64,000 nucleotides of DNA from Pelargonium tetragonum (GCA_036897445.1 JAYMTL010000031.1:87319-151318), one strand, 5' to 3'. Positions 10,599 to 23,503 are shown, numbered from the stretch's first letter. Notes: generated by a model not told the origin, from the letters alone. Numbers and translations: made by a program.

Positions 10599-11230
10599 GA
10601 TTATCCTGCAATTTACTAAGAAGTAGGTTTCTGCATTAAGAGTTCCACAGGTACACTTCTCTTGGGCTCATCTACAGGCTCTAGCTAAGGCTCAGGCAAG
10701 GGTTCCTCCTTCTGTGCTTTGGCATGCTAAAGAAATAAGTTAAGAGTAAGGTACAGATTATGAACTGAAGTAAGGTCCTATTCTTCTTTTTCTGGTCATA
10801 ATGTGTAAGTAGATAGATTCCTTTGTCAATAAGGCACTATCCTCGACGCATAGAACTGGATGTATATCCCTTATAGCTTCTCTACTAACAGCTTATCTAA
10901 CTTCTATCCTAGAAACAAGAGTCTATCTAGAGTATATGAACAAGTAAGCTACATAATAGCACAACAGGGTTAGGGTCTTCTCTCATGGGTAGTATGTATG
11001 GCAGGGTATTGCTCAGGCAGAAGCATCGGGTATAAATAAGGTATGCAACAACAAGGTCAGCAGCAACAAAGTCAAGAAGTTAGTCAATAAGAAGTCTATC
11101 TATAAGCAGCACACACAGGCTCTCTGGATCTGGGTATTTACGGTATTTAACCTTTATAAGAGTTTTGGGAAGTCCACAAGTTGAAGAGGGTTCTGTTTTA
11201 GTCTTTTAGCATGTAAGTAGTTATACACAC

Positions 11231-14200
11231 ACAATATACTCTAAACTATCCTAAGTTTTTTTTTCCTATTCAACAAAACGATAAGAAGCATAAGCAGGAG
11301 GAATGTCCCTTACTAATACTAACTACTTTTCTTATAATACCTTCTATTTCTATCGTATGCTCGGCCATAAACTCTCTGTCAAGTACCCGTATAAGACAAG
11401 GCTCTTAAAGATTATAAGCTTAATACTTTAGGACAATACACACTCTAATTAGCTTCGTTGAACTCTTGTTTGTTCTGAATTAGGGAAACCCGCCTGAAAA
11501 ATATATCTGAGTTAGGTAAATAGAATTACAGAATTCTTAATTAATAAAGAATAACTACGAAAAAAATACATTTGAAAAAAAAAAGTCTTGAGTACAATAG
11601 AAAGATAATTTTAATGAGAGTTCCTTGTAGAATATGGACCTCGAAGCCCTATAAAAGTTATTCTTATCTCACTATTAACCATTAACCAGGGTTTTCCAAA
11701 TTGTGGTGAGAGCCCCGTTTTTACTAGATTTAGGAGGACCTCAAGACTTGGCATAGGTGGGTGGTGCTTGAATTCTTTCTTTTTCGTACCTAACAGCTAT
11801 CTTGGATTGTGTTTAGCTTTGGAATTCTTACCCCTAGTAGTCTCTCTATATTACCTTAATAAAAAAGGTAAGCCCCGTATTGAAACCTACATAAAAGTAG
11901 CCGCCCCGCGCAGTCCGATTACAGTTAATATGGAATATTCCTTATACCGAATCCTTAAAGCGTTATAGGAGCTCGGGAAACTTTATATAACATGTAAATA
12001 TTTCAGTACAAATAATATAGATATAGATGGAGTTCTCTCATATAGGTAAACTATTACTTTTTCGCTAAATCAGAATAGTTCAAAGGAAGCCTCCTTCTTT
12101 ATCAGCTCTGCTATATTCTACCCCTTAAAGATTTTGGTAAATAGACAGCGTTTAAAAGTCATTTCTCATTATACCCTCACTTCTGGTTACAAAGGGACAC
12201 CTTAGGTGCTACGTTGTAAATACTTAGGCGAATCCGAAGGAAATGAAACTCCGTCTAGAAATGAAATAGTTATGGGGTAAAGTTTTTTATTCACGAGCTG
12301 AAGTCTTAAAGAAGATAGCTATGAGTCCCTTATGAAATATGAAACCCTAGAAAGACTCCTAAATCGGTTCCTTTTTCTTTATAGTAATGTAAACTTTGTG
12401 CTTTGCTTCTTGGATCAGATCAGAATAGAGAGGGTGTTTATCTATTTATTGTTCTTTTTTTTAGTGCTATTAGGAAGTTGATCACACTTGGAGCTAGTGC
12501 TTGTTATCTAAAAAGCAGCGTGAATTTCAAATGAAGGCTTATAAAAATTCTGATGTATTAGGACTATGAATGGGGATACTAATGTAATACTCAAAGAGAG
12601 CCCTTCCTAGGGAGTCAAGTACAATAAAGTATAAATATGTAAAATAAACTAGCTTGATCCTTAGAGATTTCCTACATATCGAAAATGAGTAGAAGTTGAA
12701 ATTTAGATGTCTATTTTGCCAAAGCCTTGCATTAGAAACTAAAGCTCCTTCCGGGGAATTCATAATTAAGATAAAAAAGGTAAAACTGACTAAATAGTAG
12801 CAAAACAAACCATCCTTAGAAGCAGAAGCTCTTGAATAAAAGTGCTTTGGAGCTTATTCTTCTTGTTGGAAAGAAAGTGACTCGAGTAAGAATACTAAAT
12901 TTGAAAGGGCAGAATATAGAGTCCTACGAAACACAAGAAAAGGATAAGGTGCTATACCCGGTTTAGAATTAACCACTTGCTTCTTTATAGATACTACAAC
13001 GGGAAAGTCACAATAAAGTAGTTACTCTTTACTAGAGCTAGGAGGTTCACTCATCATGAGTATATTCTAATGGACCACCTTACACAATAAGCACAATAAG
13101 ACCTAGAACTGGAAAAAACAGGAATCTCCTTGACTTATTTATTGGCTGGAAAAAATTCATTGCTAAAACCTTAAAAACCAGAAACACGAATCAGACCTAG
13201 AAAACTGCTTACATGCCTCCACCTAGCTATAAGGTTTTTATTAGAAGTCCTCTAGCTACAGAACAATGAATACGGACACTCGGAAAGAAAACTTGACAGT
13301 TAATCAAGTAAACTATCGGCTGTGAATCCAAAAAGGTGCTGCTAATCAAGGCAACTATCTATAAGGAAATAATCAAGACAAATAAGTCCTGGTTGACGCA
13401 TTTAAGGGTATACCTGAGAGTACATAATAACAACTCCAGACTCAGAACTTTCAAGACCTACTTACTTGTTTTCACGTAAAACGTCAATGTTTATGACTCT
13501 TTTAAACTCAGAAATATACAATTGAGGCCCTCTGTGCTACCATCTAGGAACTATAGTTCTTTAAACACGGACCAGGTAGAGCTTGACTCTTGATATGGGT
13601 CTTATGGTTCCCCGCGTTGTCATGATTTAGGATTTTGTTGCTCACTTAAGTTAAGCTTGTAGATTGATATTTATCTATATAGTCAAACTTTTTAGTAATA
13701 GAAGTCTAAGGGACATTCCTAAAGTTATATGCTTTTATCGTTTGGATTGACTGCTGACAAAAACTCTATGCCTGAAAATGCTTACTCATATTATACCCTG
13801 GCCCAATAACTATACCTAGAAAGGAGCTATAAAATGGAGATGTCAGAATCGGAGCTGCATTACCCTTGTACTAAAAAAGTCTTGTGTTATTCTTGATTCT
13901 TGTTAGAGTCCTTTATAGTACTTGTAGGGATCTCCTCTAAGGGACATACTTAATAGTACATACCGCAATTATAACCTCAAAATACCTACTTTATAGACTT
14001 GAGACTAGAAAAGCTACCTGTTAACGAGCTAATGAGCTTACTATTTGGGGAGTCTACTAACTGGTAACTGGACTGACTAGAAAGCATAGCTTGTTGAGAA
14101 TAAGACTTGGTAGAGAGACTTACTGACTGGAAAACACTTACAACTCTTAAATAGGTACCCGAAAAGCCTCAAAAAAGACTAATACTAAAGACAAATATGA

Positions 14201-14600
14201 CAGCATTGCCCTGAACAGATTGCCTGGTAAAGTTTCATCAAGATACTAAGATAATCCCTAAAGACTAAAAGGTAAGCTTGATATGTTCTATTTTAGTATA
14301 CTGCAACCCTTCCGAGTAAACTAGCCTAATGATTAATTCCTGCTTTCACTTCTTAATATTGATTTATATTGACACTTACTTATTATACCCTTCTTAGGAG
14401 TACTAACTGTACCAGATTGACTTAGGAAAACAGATACCTATTATTTATTTGTATTTGGGAAGAAATATCTGTATTGATGTCCTATATATAATATCGATCA
14501 CATTATAACAACTCCAAAATACTCATAACTTTATGAAAGACCTACTCTAACTTTACTTTAGCTGAATAATTGAACAGACCCTTAGATAGACCCTTTCCTT
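11231..14600. other. Non-coding stretch
   Basis: No gene was recognised. The 66-codon frame at 11768 and the 89-codon reverse frame at 12539 are hydrophobic only because the DNA is AT-rich, and match nothing that I know. From about 12.9 to 14.6 kb the phrase RACTGGAAA recurs (for example 13109 and 14117). It also appears in other repeat blocks of the window. Confidence 0.5.
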
Positions 14601-15522
14601 TGTTTACAATATACCTCCTGCCTCTTATAGGGAAGTCTAGCAACAGTAAGTCTATCTCCTAAGGCTGGCAGGCTTGCTAATAGTAGGGTTTCTATGTCAG
14701 AGTAGAAGTGGGTCTGTTTAAGTACTTGCTTTCAGCTTTAGAATTTTTCGTCTCTTTATTGGAAGTTTAGAATCCGTTGACTTGGAGCCTTTCATTTCTT
14801 GGGTATTCAATTAAGGATTAAAGAGTTTCCTTAGTATCTCTAGCAAAAACGTCTAATTCTAATAAGCAAGTAAGTTTATTAACCAGATAGTTCTTAGCTG
14901 TATTTTTGACTAAAGATATTACCGGATTTTGTGCTAATCGAGCCAAAGTTTAGTAGACTCAGAAATTCTCAATGAAAACACATAGAAGTCCTCTCCGTAC
15001 ATGATTGTATTGTAAGAGTATCCGAATTGCATTAATTAAAGAATTTAGTCAGTACGTCAGTACAAAGAGATGTATTCATTATCGCTCTAAGTTTCAATCC
15101 TCTTTAACGATAAAAGCAAGGAATATCCCTTATTATCTATTACTAGCTTCTATTCCACTTGGGCAGGGACTCTCATATAGTGGTGGGTATCCTCTGTCAC
15201 AGGTTATGGTACTGGGTATGGGCTAGGCTAGAGCTTTCAAAACAAAGTCATAAGAAGAAGAGGCTAGTGTGATATACGTATTCAGGATTTCTAAGGTATG
15301 TCCAAAACGGGACAAGAGGAAGTTTACTTAAAAAAAAGGAACTTTTATCTAAAATACTCTATAAATCCTAAACTTTTCTCTTTAGCAAGCGGTTATGCGT
15401 AAGCCCGGAGAGCCGACAAAGCCTCTTTAGGACTCTTGAATTAGTTACTTCTTCTTAGTCTTATTCTTCTTAGATTTCCATAATAGGTGTAGCTCCTGGG
15501 CTTTAGGAATTTTAGTACTATA

Positions 15523-16195
15523 GTATAAGTCCTAAGTCTAAGTCATAATGGTGTCCTAGTGAGGTAGATATATACCCGAGAATTTAGAATACTGGAATTT
15601 ATTGGAGTAGGTCCAGCTAAATAAGGAGTATTTGTTTTCCGTGTTGAAGTTCTTTAAGATAAGTAGGGCTTAAGCTTCAATTTTTTCTTCTAGTTCTAGC
15701 TATTTCAGAGGAGATGCAAGCAGGTCTATTTAAGAAACAGGGATTCTGAAGTTTGTCCTTATTGTGCTAGGATTTCTCCTTTCAAGCTTTAACGAGATCG
15801 GTATGTATTGTTTTAATAATAGGGTAACTCTCCCGGGAATTTTCTTCTTTAGGCAGTAAGCTCCGTACGTAAGACCCAAGGTTTTTTCTGATGAAGGGGG
15901 ATTTTGCACTTCCTGTTCATTTATTAGGGATTCAGTTTAAATAGAAATAATTAGTAAAGGCTCGAAGGAAGTCCATAAAGTTGGGGAAAATACTATACTT
16001 TATTAAATGTATCCACGCCTAGGTACTAAGACAAGGGTAATGAAGTAGCAGCTCTGTATCTCCCTTTATAGCTCGTAAGAAAACAGTTCATAGGTTGTAT
16101 AGGTATTGGGCTTAATAACCAAAGGTGGGATATTTCTGAATATGAGTTAAGCAATTTCAGATCTGTGTTAAAAGTTTATTGTCAAATGAGTTTTA
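15523..16195 (+). repeat. Diverged repeat, about 600 bases, paired with 37085-37690
   Basis: The ends of the shared segment are fixed by an exact 16-mer (15523-15538 and 37085-37100) and by family A. The distance between the two markers is about 505 bases here and about 500 in the partner. The DNA between the markers is poorly conserved by eye. Confidence 0.5.
16030..16195 (+). repeat. Dispersed repeat family A, copy 2
   Basis: It holds both markers of copy 1 (the GAAGTAGCAGCTCTG and CAGATCTGTGTTAAAAG segments). In between it has the AGAAAACAGTT and TAATAACCAA segments that it shares with copy 3 near 37625-37665. Confidence 0.65.
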
Positions 16196-17320
16196 GGAAA
16201 TCGAGAAATATGTTGGTAATACAAGGGTTTGCTAATTTCTTACAAAGTTTTCATATATTTAAGTTCTCCTATAGGTTTATCAAGGTACAGCTAAGAAAGT
16301 AAGAGCTCCAAAGAATTCAAGTATGTAAAGTAAAGAGTTTTGTTCATTGGTAGGGAGGCTTTCGAATATAGGAACTGAAAGGATTTGAGCTAATTTAGGC
16401 GGCATCTCAGAAACATGGACGCACACAGTAGATTATTTCCAATGGTATAAGGACTCAAGGGAACTTCCAATTTCAATACTTAGACTCAGTCCGGTGACGA
16501 ATCAGACTCAGCCTTTACAGCCATTTTCCTTTAGTTGCACCAGTGTTTATAACCTAGGAATTAGCACTTAGTAAAGTCTAACTCATGATATTAGTAAAAT
16601 GTCCAATACTTCAGAAGGAAGAAGCATATCTGAGAAGAGAAAACAGGAGTTTTAGGACAAGTTTTCTATTGAGACTTCATAACAGTTGAGCTGCGGATAA
16701 GATAATAGAAGAGAAAGATATAATTGCACTAATATAAAAAAAACTAAAACAATACCCGAATTTATAGACAAACAGGACGTAAACCATACCTTCATAGAAT
16801 AAAAAATGCCCATAAACACAGAGGACTTTATGCAAGTGAGAAACAAGATCTTAAAACTAAACTTAGTGCCTTAGGAATGAGGAGCTACAGGGATTTTTTC
16901 GTTATAGATAATGATTTGTTTTAAGCTTAAGGTGCAAATAGTAAGGGCAAGATTATCAGATTTTCCTGATAGGAAGATTATTTTTGCATTCAAAGTTTTA
17001 TCCAATTCTACCCTTGAGTCTCTACAACATAGCAAACCTTGAAATGAAATTAGAGCGTACAATTAGTTAGTGACATACAAACATAAGAACAGAGCACTAG
17101 GAACTACTTGAATTGCGAATACCCAAATTATCTATTCTTTTGGATTGGGTAGAGAGAACTTATAGTAGCACAGATTCCTTCCTAGTAAGCCAACTTCTAA
17201 AGAAAACACCTAACGAATTAGAAGTCTAAAGTTTCCCTCCTTAATTATATCCCGTATTACTTGCCGGAACTGAGTTAAGAGTTACCTTGGCTTGTGCTTT
17301 CAATTTTAGCTAATAACTGA

Positions 17321-17337
17321 GGCAAGCTTGCTTGTAA
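17321..17337 (+). repeat. Dispersed 17-mer GGCAAGCTTGCTTGTAA, copy 2
   Basis: Exact copy on the plus strand, in flanks unrelated to those at 10582 and 34025. Confidence 0.8.
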
Positions 17338-17944
17338 AATTCCATTCTTATGCCTTATTTAAGCTTAGCTGTAACTGGAAACACCAAGACTTCTTAGCCA
17401 AAATGAGTACTAATCTCCTAACCCTTGTTTTTAAAAGGAGATACATAAAGGCTAGTAAGCTAAAGCATACCTTGTTTTAGACTGCATTAGTTCAGATTCA
17501 GGAGAGCAAGAGTCGGAAATACAATTACTGAGGATTACCCGGACCCTCTTAATTATAAGAAGCAGAAGCCATAAACAGAGCGCCCTTACCTTCTTATTAC
17601 CTGGATTTGTCCCATTCAGTAAGAAATTGCTTTTCTTTGTTCCTTGCTAATTTAAGGACTAGCAACAGGTGCGAAGTCCAACAATAAGGATTTTAACTTT
17701 AGTTCATTTACTGGACTGGAAATTCATTACTTTCTTTAAAACTGGATTGGAAAGCCTCTTTAGACCTAAAAGAGTTTACTAGAACCCAATATTGTAAAGG
17801 CAAAAGCTAAGGAGATTCTAGAGTACCCCTAATTCTTCCTATTTAGATAAAGAGAATCCATTCTGGGAAAGAAGCTCTAAAACTCCTTCACTTAAGTCCT
17901 TTTAAAAAGAAAAATCCTGCTTAGATTGTCGAGTAGAACTTCCT

Positions 17945-17959
17945 TTAATTACATTACCT
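17945..17959 (+). repeat. Dispersed 15-mer TTAATTACATTACCT, copy 4
   Basis: Exact plus-strand copy, followed by GCCC. Nothing in the flanks suggests a gene boundary. Confidence 0.8.
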
Positions 17960-18657
17960 GCCCTAAATCCTATAACCTAAAGAAAAAAGGACTCCTTTGC
18001 CTTTGAAATCTCTCTTGTAAAAAAGAATATTCGGTATTTCCCCTAATAGATATATAGGTTCTTGCTTTGGGTTCCTAGCTCAGCTATACTTTTCATTTAC
18101 TGTCTAATAATTCAAATTAACCGGGTTTCGAACTCTTTCATAAATTCTAATAAATAGTTGGAAACTTCTTTAGCGAGTTTTATATAGAATTCCTTAATTT
18201 CAGTATTAGAAAAAAAGCTAGAGGCCATCTCAACTAACTTAAAATACGCTCCAGGAGAACCCCTAACGACACTTTATTCCTTGATAAGCTTCAGTCATAC
18301 TCATTGCAAAGCATTGGAATTCATTATAATAGAAAATTTTTTAGCTTACTTAAGTAGTAAGACGAGACAAGCAAAGATAGTCAAGATTTGTAAAAGCAAG
18401 TTTAGCTAGTATTTCCTGGTTTATATATTTCAGTCTATTTTCGGTGGGTGTGCCTAGGTATCCGTGGTTTTAGCAGAGAAAGAGGGCCCTTGCCTTGCAT
18501 AGAATATTTCCTTATTTTTAATAAGTAAGTAGTGCTCGTTTAGGGAAAACCAAAAGGGATTACTATACGCTAGGGTATTCCAAGCAAGATATAATATAAC
18601 TAAGTAGACTAACTTGAGGGAAAAGATATTGAATATTCCAACAAAGGAAAAGGACTT

Positions 18658-18674
18658 TTACAAGCAAGCTTGCC
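18658..18674 (-). repeat. Dispersed 17-mer GGCAAGCTTGCTTGTAA, copy 3
   Basis: Exact copy in reverse orientation, reading TTACAAGCAAGCTTGCC on the plus strand. Confidence 0.8.
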
Positions 18675-18909
18675 TCTAGTATTGCAAATAATCAAGTACT
18701 GACTGATCCTTACATAAAACATAAATGAAAGCTTTACATTCTTCTGTAGCCTACACTTCAAGCATTATAGCCGAAAGTCTAAAAGTAAGCTCTTACGAGG
18801 TGTTCCCCGCTTCTTTGATTATGAAAAAAATCCTATAAGCAGAAAAGTAGAGTATAATGCACAAGCTTTTACATACGGAGATACCTGACTCTTAGAGCAG
18901 TAGTGATCC

Positions 18910-18935
18910 TATAGTTTGTATTAATACAAACTATA
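18910..18935. repeat. Perfect 26-base palindrome
   Basis: The left arm TATAGTTTGTATT is followed directly by its full reverse complement, with no spacer and no mismatch. As DNA it could extrude a cruciform. As RNA only a hairpin with a short forced loop is possible. Confidence 0.85.
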
Positions 18936-20055
18936 CCCTTCTGATAATTAGAATTTATATCCTACCTGTGCCTAGGAATAGTGAACCCAAATTACAGTGT
19001 AATTACAGACCACTAGAGGTTGACTCTAACCTAGAGGGACCCGCAACAAAAGATTTTTATCTACTATCCTGTTATATTAAACCTCTTAAGGAATGCTTTA
19101 CCCTAAAACTAAAACACGACTTGGTCTACCTTATTCTGGAAACTTTTCCCAATTCATGCGACTAAAAGTCAAACCGTACTCTAATATCTTTAAATCTCTC
19201 GTTTGTATTACGTATCACCAGCACTGGTCATAAGTATTTCAAGGCCTAACTGATCCTGCACTAGCTTATTATAACAAGACTTACTTATATTTTCTAAAAA
19301 CCCCCAAGATCTTTTTATTGCAACGAACCTAAGAAATTAGTAAAGCTCCTTACTTCAGGGAAAAATGAGTACTTTTTATCTATATTGAGTGGGGATTCCT
19401 AGAATTTACTGGTTAATCCTCTATTTATATAATAGACAGGGAGAATTGGGGATTTAATGCTTAAAACTCAGCTGGAGAACCTGGATTAGGTCATGCCTTT
19501 CATATTTTCTAATTATTTGTGAACTAAACCGGATTGCTTAGGTACCACGGCTATATCAGGCTTAAAGAATCTCAGGAGTGCCACTTTACTTATGAGCTTC
19601 GGCTCAGTACAGCAAAAGGTGGGTTACTTTTCCTTTGTTTTCAGTAAAAACATCTCCTAAATTTGACAAGATCAGTACTTAAAAGGATGTGCCTATTTAT
19701 CAGAGTTTGCGTTTCGAACTAAATTAAGAGAGAAGATATGCCTTTGCTATTCCTAAGGTTTTCTTAATTCTAGTTGCCTCAGTCTCTCTATATTTTCTTT
19801 ATCAAAAGTCGAAATCCAAGCTTTATTACTGTTTCAAACTCTTTTTCTACCTATTAGGCAATGCACTCTTGGTTTTTAATGGTTATAAAAAATGTGTGTT
19901 TCTATAGCTTGTAAAAGCTTGCAAAATCGTAAGTGAGATTGTATTAAAATCACTTAAATAGAAATCCTACTTAATTGATCGCTCCTCTTCCCAGTCTTAC
20001 TAATTCGAATATAGCTTTAGTTTTTCAATAGGCTATATCTTAGTACGACCCAACA

Positions 20056-20126
20056 CTCCTCCTTTTTGAAGGTAAGACAGAGTTTGATTGTTCCGACATG
20101 CAAAGGTTCAAATCCTGCTTTACTCA
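20056..20126 (+). pseudogene. trnQ-like tRNA relic
   Basis: A 46-base core (20071-20116) aligns without gaps to plant mitochondrial tRNA-Gln with about 11 differences, including GGTAAG of the D arm and CATGCAAAGGTTCAAATCCT of the variable and T regions. The anticodon TTG is changed and the anticodon stem is lost. The 5' acceptor and first half of the D arm are barely recognisable. It is a relic, not a working tRNA. Confidence 0.6.
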
Positions 20127-20189
20127 GAAACTAAATCGATAGCCTAAGATCTGGTTTTCAAAACGTCAATACAGGAATTTATAGACGCT

Positions 20190-20264
20190 AACTCCCGCCA
20201 AGTTGATCGCCAGTAGTACACGAGCTTCATACCCCTAAAAGTGCGGGTTCGAATCTAGTCTATT
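20190..20264 (+). pseudogene. trnfM-like tRNA relic
   Basis: From about 20213 a 49-base segment aligns without gaps to plant initiator tRNA-Met, with a CAT anticodon in the loop TTCATAC and GCGGGTTCGAATCTAGTCT for the T arm. The anticodon stem (CGAGC against CCCTA) does not pair and the 5' half is poor. It lies about 65 bases after the trnQ relic, perhaps the trace of a former tRNA pair. Confidence 0.45.
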
Positions 20265-23200
20265 TTTCTCCCATAGAAAGCTTTACATCAGGAGTTATAC
20301 AAAGAAATGAGTCTTGGCTTGGATAGCTTTTTTTTTCCTTGAGTCACAAGATCCCCGCCTATCCTATTGAAACTCGGCCACTCGATAGAAGACACACTCA
20401 TATATACAAGCTTCCAAGTCATTTTTTACCGATTCGTTTAATGTTATGGAGGAGAGTTCATTAAAAAATTTCTGCGTTTCTATTTTGAGAGAGACAGAAT
20501 CCTACTAGAGTGTTGCAGGTAGCTCTTGGGGTTAGATTAAAAAGAAATTCGGGAATATCTCAACAGCTTTGCACCTAACTATTAACTAAGCGTTATAGAA
20601 ATTTCAGCAACTTAATTACTGGGACCCAAAAGGCTGGAAAAGCAACCTTACGCGCTCATGTAGCTTACTCCTAGCCTGAACCTCATTTGTATTCATTTAC
20701 TATTACGGACTCCCCTTTTAAAATCAGTACAATTCAGCAGCATAAGAAAAGGACGACCTTAATATACTAGCAGGTGTTTTTAAGCCCTTTCTATTAATTA
20801 GAATTAGTGTAAGTTTCTAAAACAAAATGACTTTATAAACTAAATTCTGAGATTCTTCTAACTTATATATTTATAATAATAATAATATTCCAGACGGATT
20901 GTTAAATCTTTTTAACAAGGGATGCTCGTGCCCTTCATAAGTTTCAAAACCTACTCTTTGAACCAAGAAAATAAGATTCTAATTCAATTATCTTTTCCGT
21001 TTTCTTAACTTTCATTTTCACCTGAGTAACTGGGACATAATAAGATAACTAACCGAGCTTTCTTGATCAACTCAAAACTTCCTAGTCTCTCTTTTCCTGT
21101 TTTATACTATATTACTATATAGGCCGATGAGGAGATAGGTATATTCATGTATTTTTGTTTAACAACACCATCCAACTGTGGAAACATTTTAAGGTCTCCT
21201 GAGTTCAATTCATTTTATTATGATAACTATTAAGAATACCCGTTGCCAGTAAAAGTCAAACTTCTTTTATCTACTTCAAATTTATGTTACGCCTATAAGA
21301 AATCCCGATCTAGGGCCCCTTATTTGAGAGCAAACAAGCAACAGAAAGGGGTCCTTTGCTGATGATAAGGAAATCCAAGAGCAAAACTTGTAAAAATGGG
21401 TCCGTTATCAAACTCTGGAATATATAACTTTGACTTCAACTTTGTTTTCCTATATACCGAGAACTGTGAGTTAAATTCCTCTTTCAAGTGGGCTGCATAA
21501 TTTAGTATAATAGACTCATTTCATATGTTTTGGTTTTTGACAATAATCTGACTTTTTTTTATGTACTTTTGATCTGGACTATTCCTTTTTCTTTGCTTGA
21601 ATAACTGTATAAATTGACTAAGTTTTAATACTATAAACTAACTGAAATTAGTTTACCCTTAGCAAAAGCTTTCCATAATGAAAGAAATAGAGCGACTTGT
21701 ATAAAGTAGGGTACTGAAAGGTTCCCTCTAACATTGAGGTAACAGGGTAGGCCAGGTAGATCCTATACTTTGCTGTAAGTAAATCCTTATATATATGCTG
21801 TGGACTTTTGAAGCCTTCCAAGCGCCTAATATTAGTAATCTTAATAAAGAAAAAAGAACTAGGGGAAAAGACCTTACAATAAAAAGATATTTCATCGTTA
21901 AAATTTTTCCAGGGAGAACCCGTATTCTCAAGGCAAGGCCTACTATGAACTTTCGAAAGTGGATAGGTTTCTGGCTTATGCAATATAAAAGAATTTAGGA
22001 AAGGATAACCTTGAGCTGATCAGGAGTTTTCTACTTTTTAAGGAAGAGTGATAATATAATAAAACTAAGTAATAAGTAGGAAGCCCCCGCCCTTTCGAAT
22101 CTCAACATTTTTTATAGACCAGAAAAAGACTAGAGTGCTGATTATCCCTTTAGTAGCTTTCCTTGAAATCTTGTAGAAAGTAGGATTTCTTTGAAAGTCT
22201 TGGAAGCTAATCAAAACTTAACTCGTTTTCTATATAGGTAATTCCCTCTTTATTTCAGGGATATAACTCAGAATCTCATTAAACTCTATTACAACCAAAA
22301 CTTTAGATTCATACGAAAAAAGAAAGAAAAGAGTCCAGAATCTTGACTTTTAGGAGATCCAATGGTATATAGGATTTGGTAGGGTACTTGGGCCTTTTTT
22401 TACTATATATGAGATTGACTTCCTTATTATTACTTTGTTCAGAGTTCTTTGTACTGATACTTGGTTCCATTAATATCATACATAATACTGAAATGCTCTT
22501 TTGTTGTATTCCACATTTCTTTTTCTATCTCAAAAGAAATGAATTAAAAACAAGTGAAGTTGCCACTTACTAATCGACAAAACATAGGGGTTTCCTATAC
22601 AAGTGATTGTCTAAGACTTTAGTAATGATAATAGTAGGGGGTCCCTTATCAGAAGGATAAAATAGATATAATGGTTAAACTCTAGTGTTTCCTCTTGTAC
22701 TTAATATGTCCAAAGTCTGGGGAGTCACATCTAGGTGGTGTCCTGTATAAGCTTCTCGTACAAACAAAAGGGATTCCTTATGGCTTTCTATTCATTTAGG
22801 TAAGCATGATTAATAACATAAAGACATAAAAGAACTGCACAATCAAGTATTTCTATACTTAAGAGACGCCTCTTTTATAGAATATTAACATTTGTTTGCA
22901 AGATATTATCCTCCTTTAATCTATAGGAGTCAGAAAAATTGAACTTATCCCTACCGGCCGAAGGCGGAATACTTTTAGGATTGGTTTTGACCCCTTTATA
23001 ATCCAATATATTGGATAGCCTATCTTGTTTCAAATAGTTTACTAAGCATACACTTTGAACTACTAGTGGTTGGGCATAAACAAACTTATTAAGAACATTT
23101 ATATCTTTACTTTACCCAAGCAGAGCTTAAAAAGAAGATTAGACTTTATATACTTTCTAGATTCCTCTTTGTGTGACTGAAGATATTTATCCGAACTCCT

Positions 23201-23434
23201 GTATATGAGGGCTTGGGATTCAGGGTTTCTAATTATTATATATAGCTTTGAGGCTAGCTAGCTTTTACGGATCAGGGAAGTTGTTAAAATAAAACAGTTT
23301 TATGCCGGGCGCTTTGAAGTGTACCTAGTTTTACAATTTCCATTTACACTTGATCGGATAAGAAAAAGGTTATGTCTAGGCTTCCCTTCCTAACCTAGGG
23401 GACCCGTTCCTTTAGTAAAAACTTAGGACGGGTT
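20265..23434. other. Non-coding AT-rich stretch
   Basis: No gene was recognised. Frames open on both strands around 21648-21998 (up to 111 codons, starting from TTG) overlap one another and resemble nothing known. Short G-then-C clusters recur every 50-100 bases (for example 22588, 22637, 22771). Confidence 0.5.
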
Positions 23435-23503
23435 TACCCACTCTCGGATTTGAACCAAGGACTCTTGCCGAAAGCAAGACTCTAACCGCTGAGGGGTCAA
23501 AAC
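23435..23503 (-). pseudogene. Plastid-type trnM(CAU) relic with anticodon deletion
   Basis: The reverse strand matches plastid elongator tRNA-Met, which is common as a plastid-derived tRNA in angiosperm mitochondria: CTCAGCGGTTAGAGT, then TTGCTTTC, then GAGTCCTTGGTTCAAATCC and AGTGGGTA. About four bases (ATAC in the consensus) are missing right after TTTC, so the CAT anticodon is destroyed. The T stem CTTGG/CCGAG pairs fully, but the 5' acceptor strand has drifted and no longer pairs with AGTGGGT. The identity is good and function is very unlikely. Confidence 0.75.

Larger units (their letters stand above)
9931..11230. other. T/G-biased non-coding block with dispersed repeats
   Basis: The strand bias switches here compared with 7.5-9.9 kb, as if the block were in the opposite orientation. 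It holds one copy of the roughly 150-base family (9965-10100), a 15-mer copy, a 17-mer palindromic-core copy and the 19-base string at 10803-10821 that recurs at 37412-37430 with one change. No coding region was recognised. Confidence 0.5.
14601..16350. other. T/G-biased repeat-rich block
   Basis: A non-coding block whose composition resembles 33-38 kb. The 16-mer GTATAAGTCCTAAGTC at 15523-15538 and family A at 16030-16195 are also found in the same order, at similar spacing, at 37085 and 37590. This indicates a colinear diverged repeat of about 600 bases. Confidence 0.5.
16351..18200. other. A/C-biased non-coding block
   Basis: The strand bias is reversed again relative to 14.6-16.3 kb. Short reverse frames at 16652 and 16871 match nothing known. 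It contains one 17-mer copy and one 15-mer copy. Confidence 0.5.
18201..20055. other. Non-coding AT-rich stretch
   Basis: No gene was recognised. A 65-codon frame at 18968 has no similarity that I know. The stretch includes a perfect 26-base palindrome and a reverse 17-mer copy. Confidence 0.5.

Noticed and set aside
21648-21998. Up to 111-codon frames open on both strands
   Set aside because: They overlap on opposite strands, the longest starts with TTG, and no motif is visible. Likely chance.
22009-22030. Possible large-subunit rRNA motif (GGATAAC then GCTGATC)
   Set aside because: The spacing and neighbouring conserved rRNA sequence are wrong. No other rRNA motif was found.
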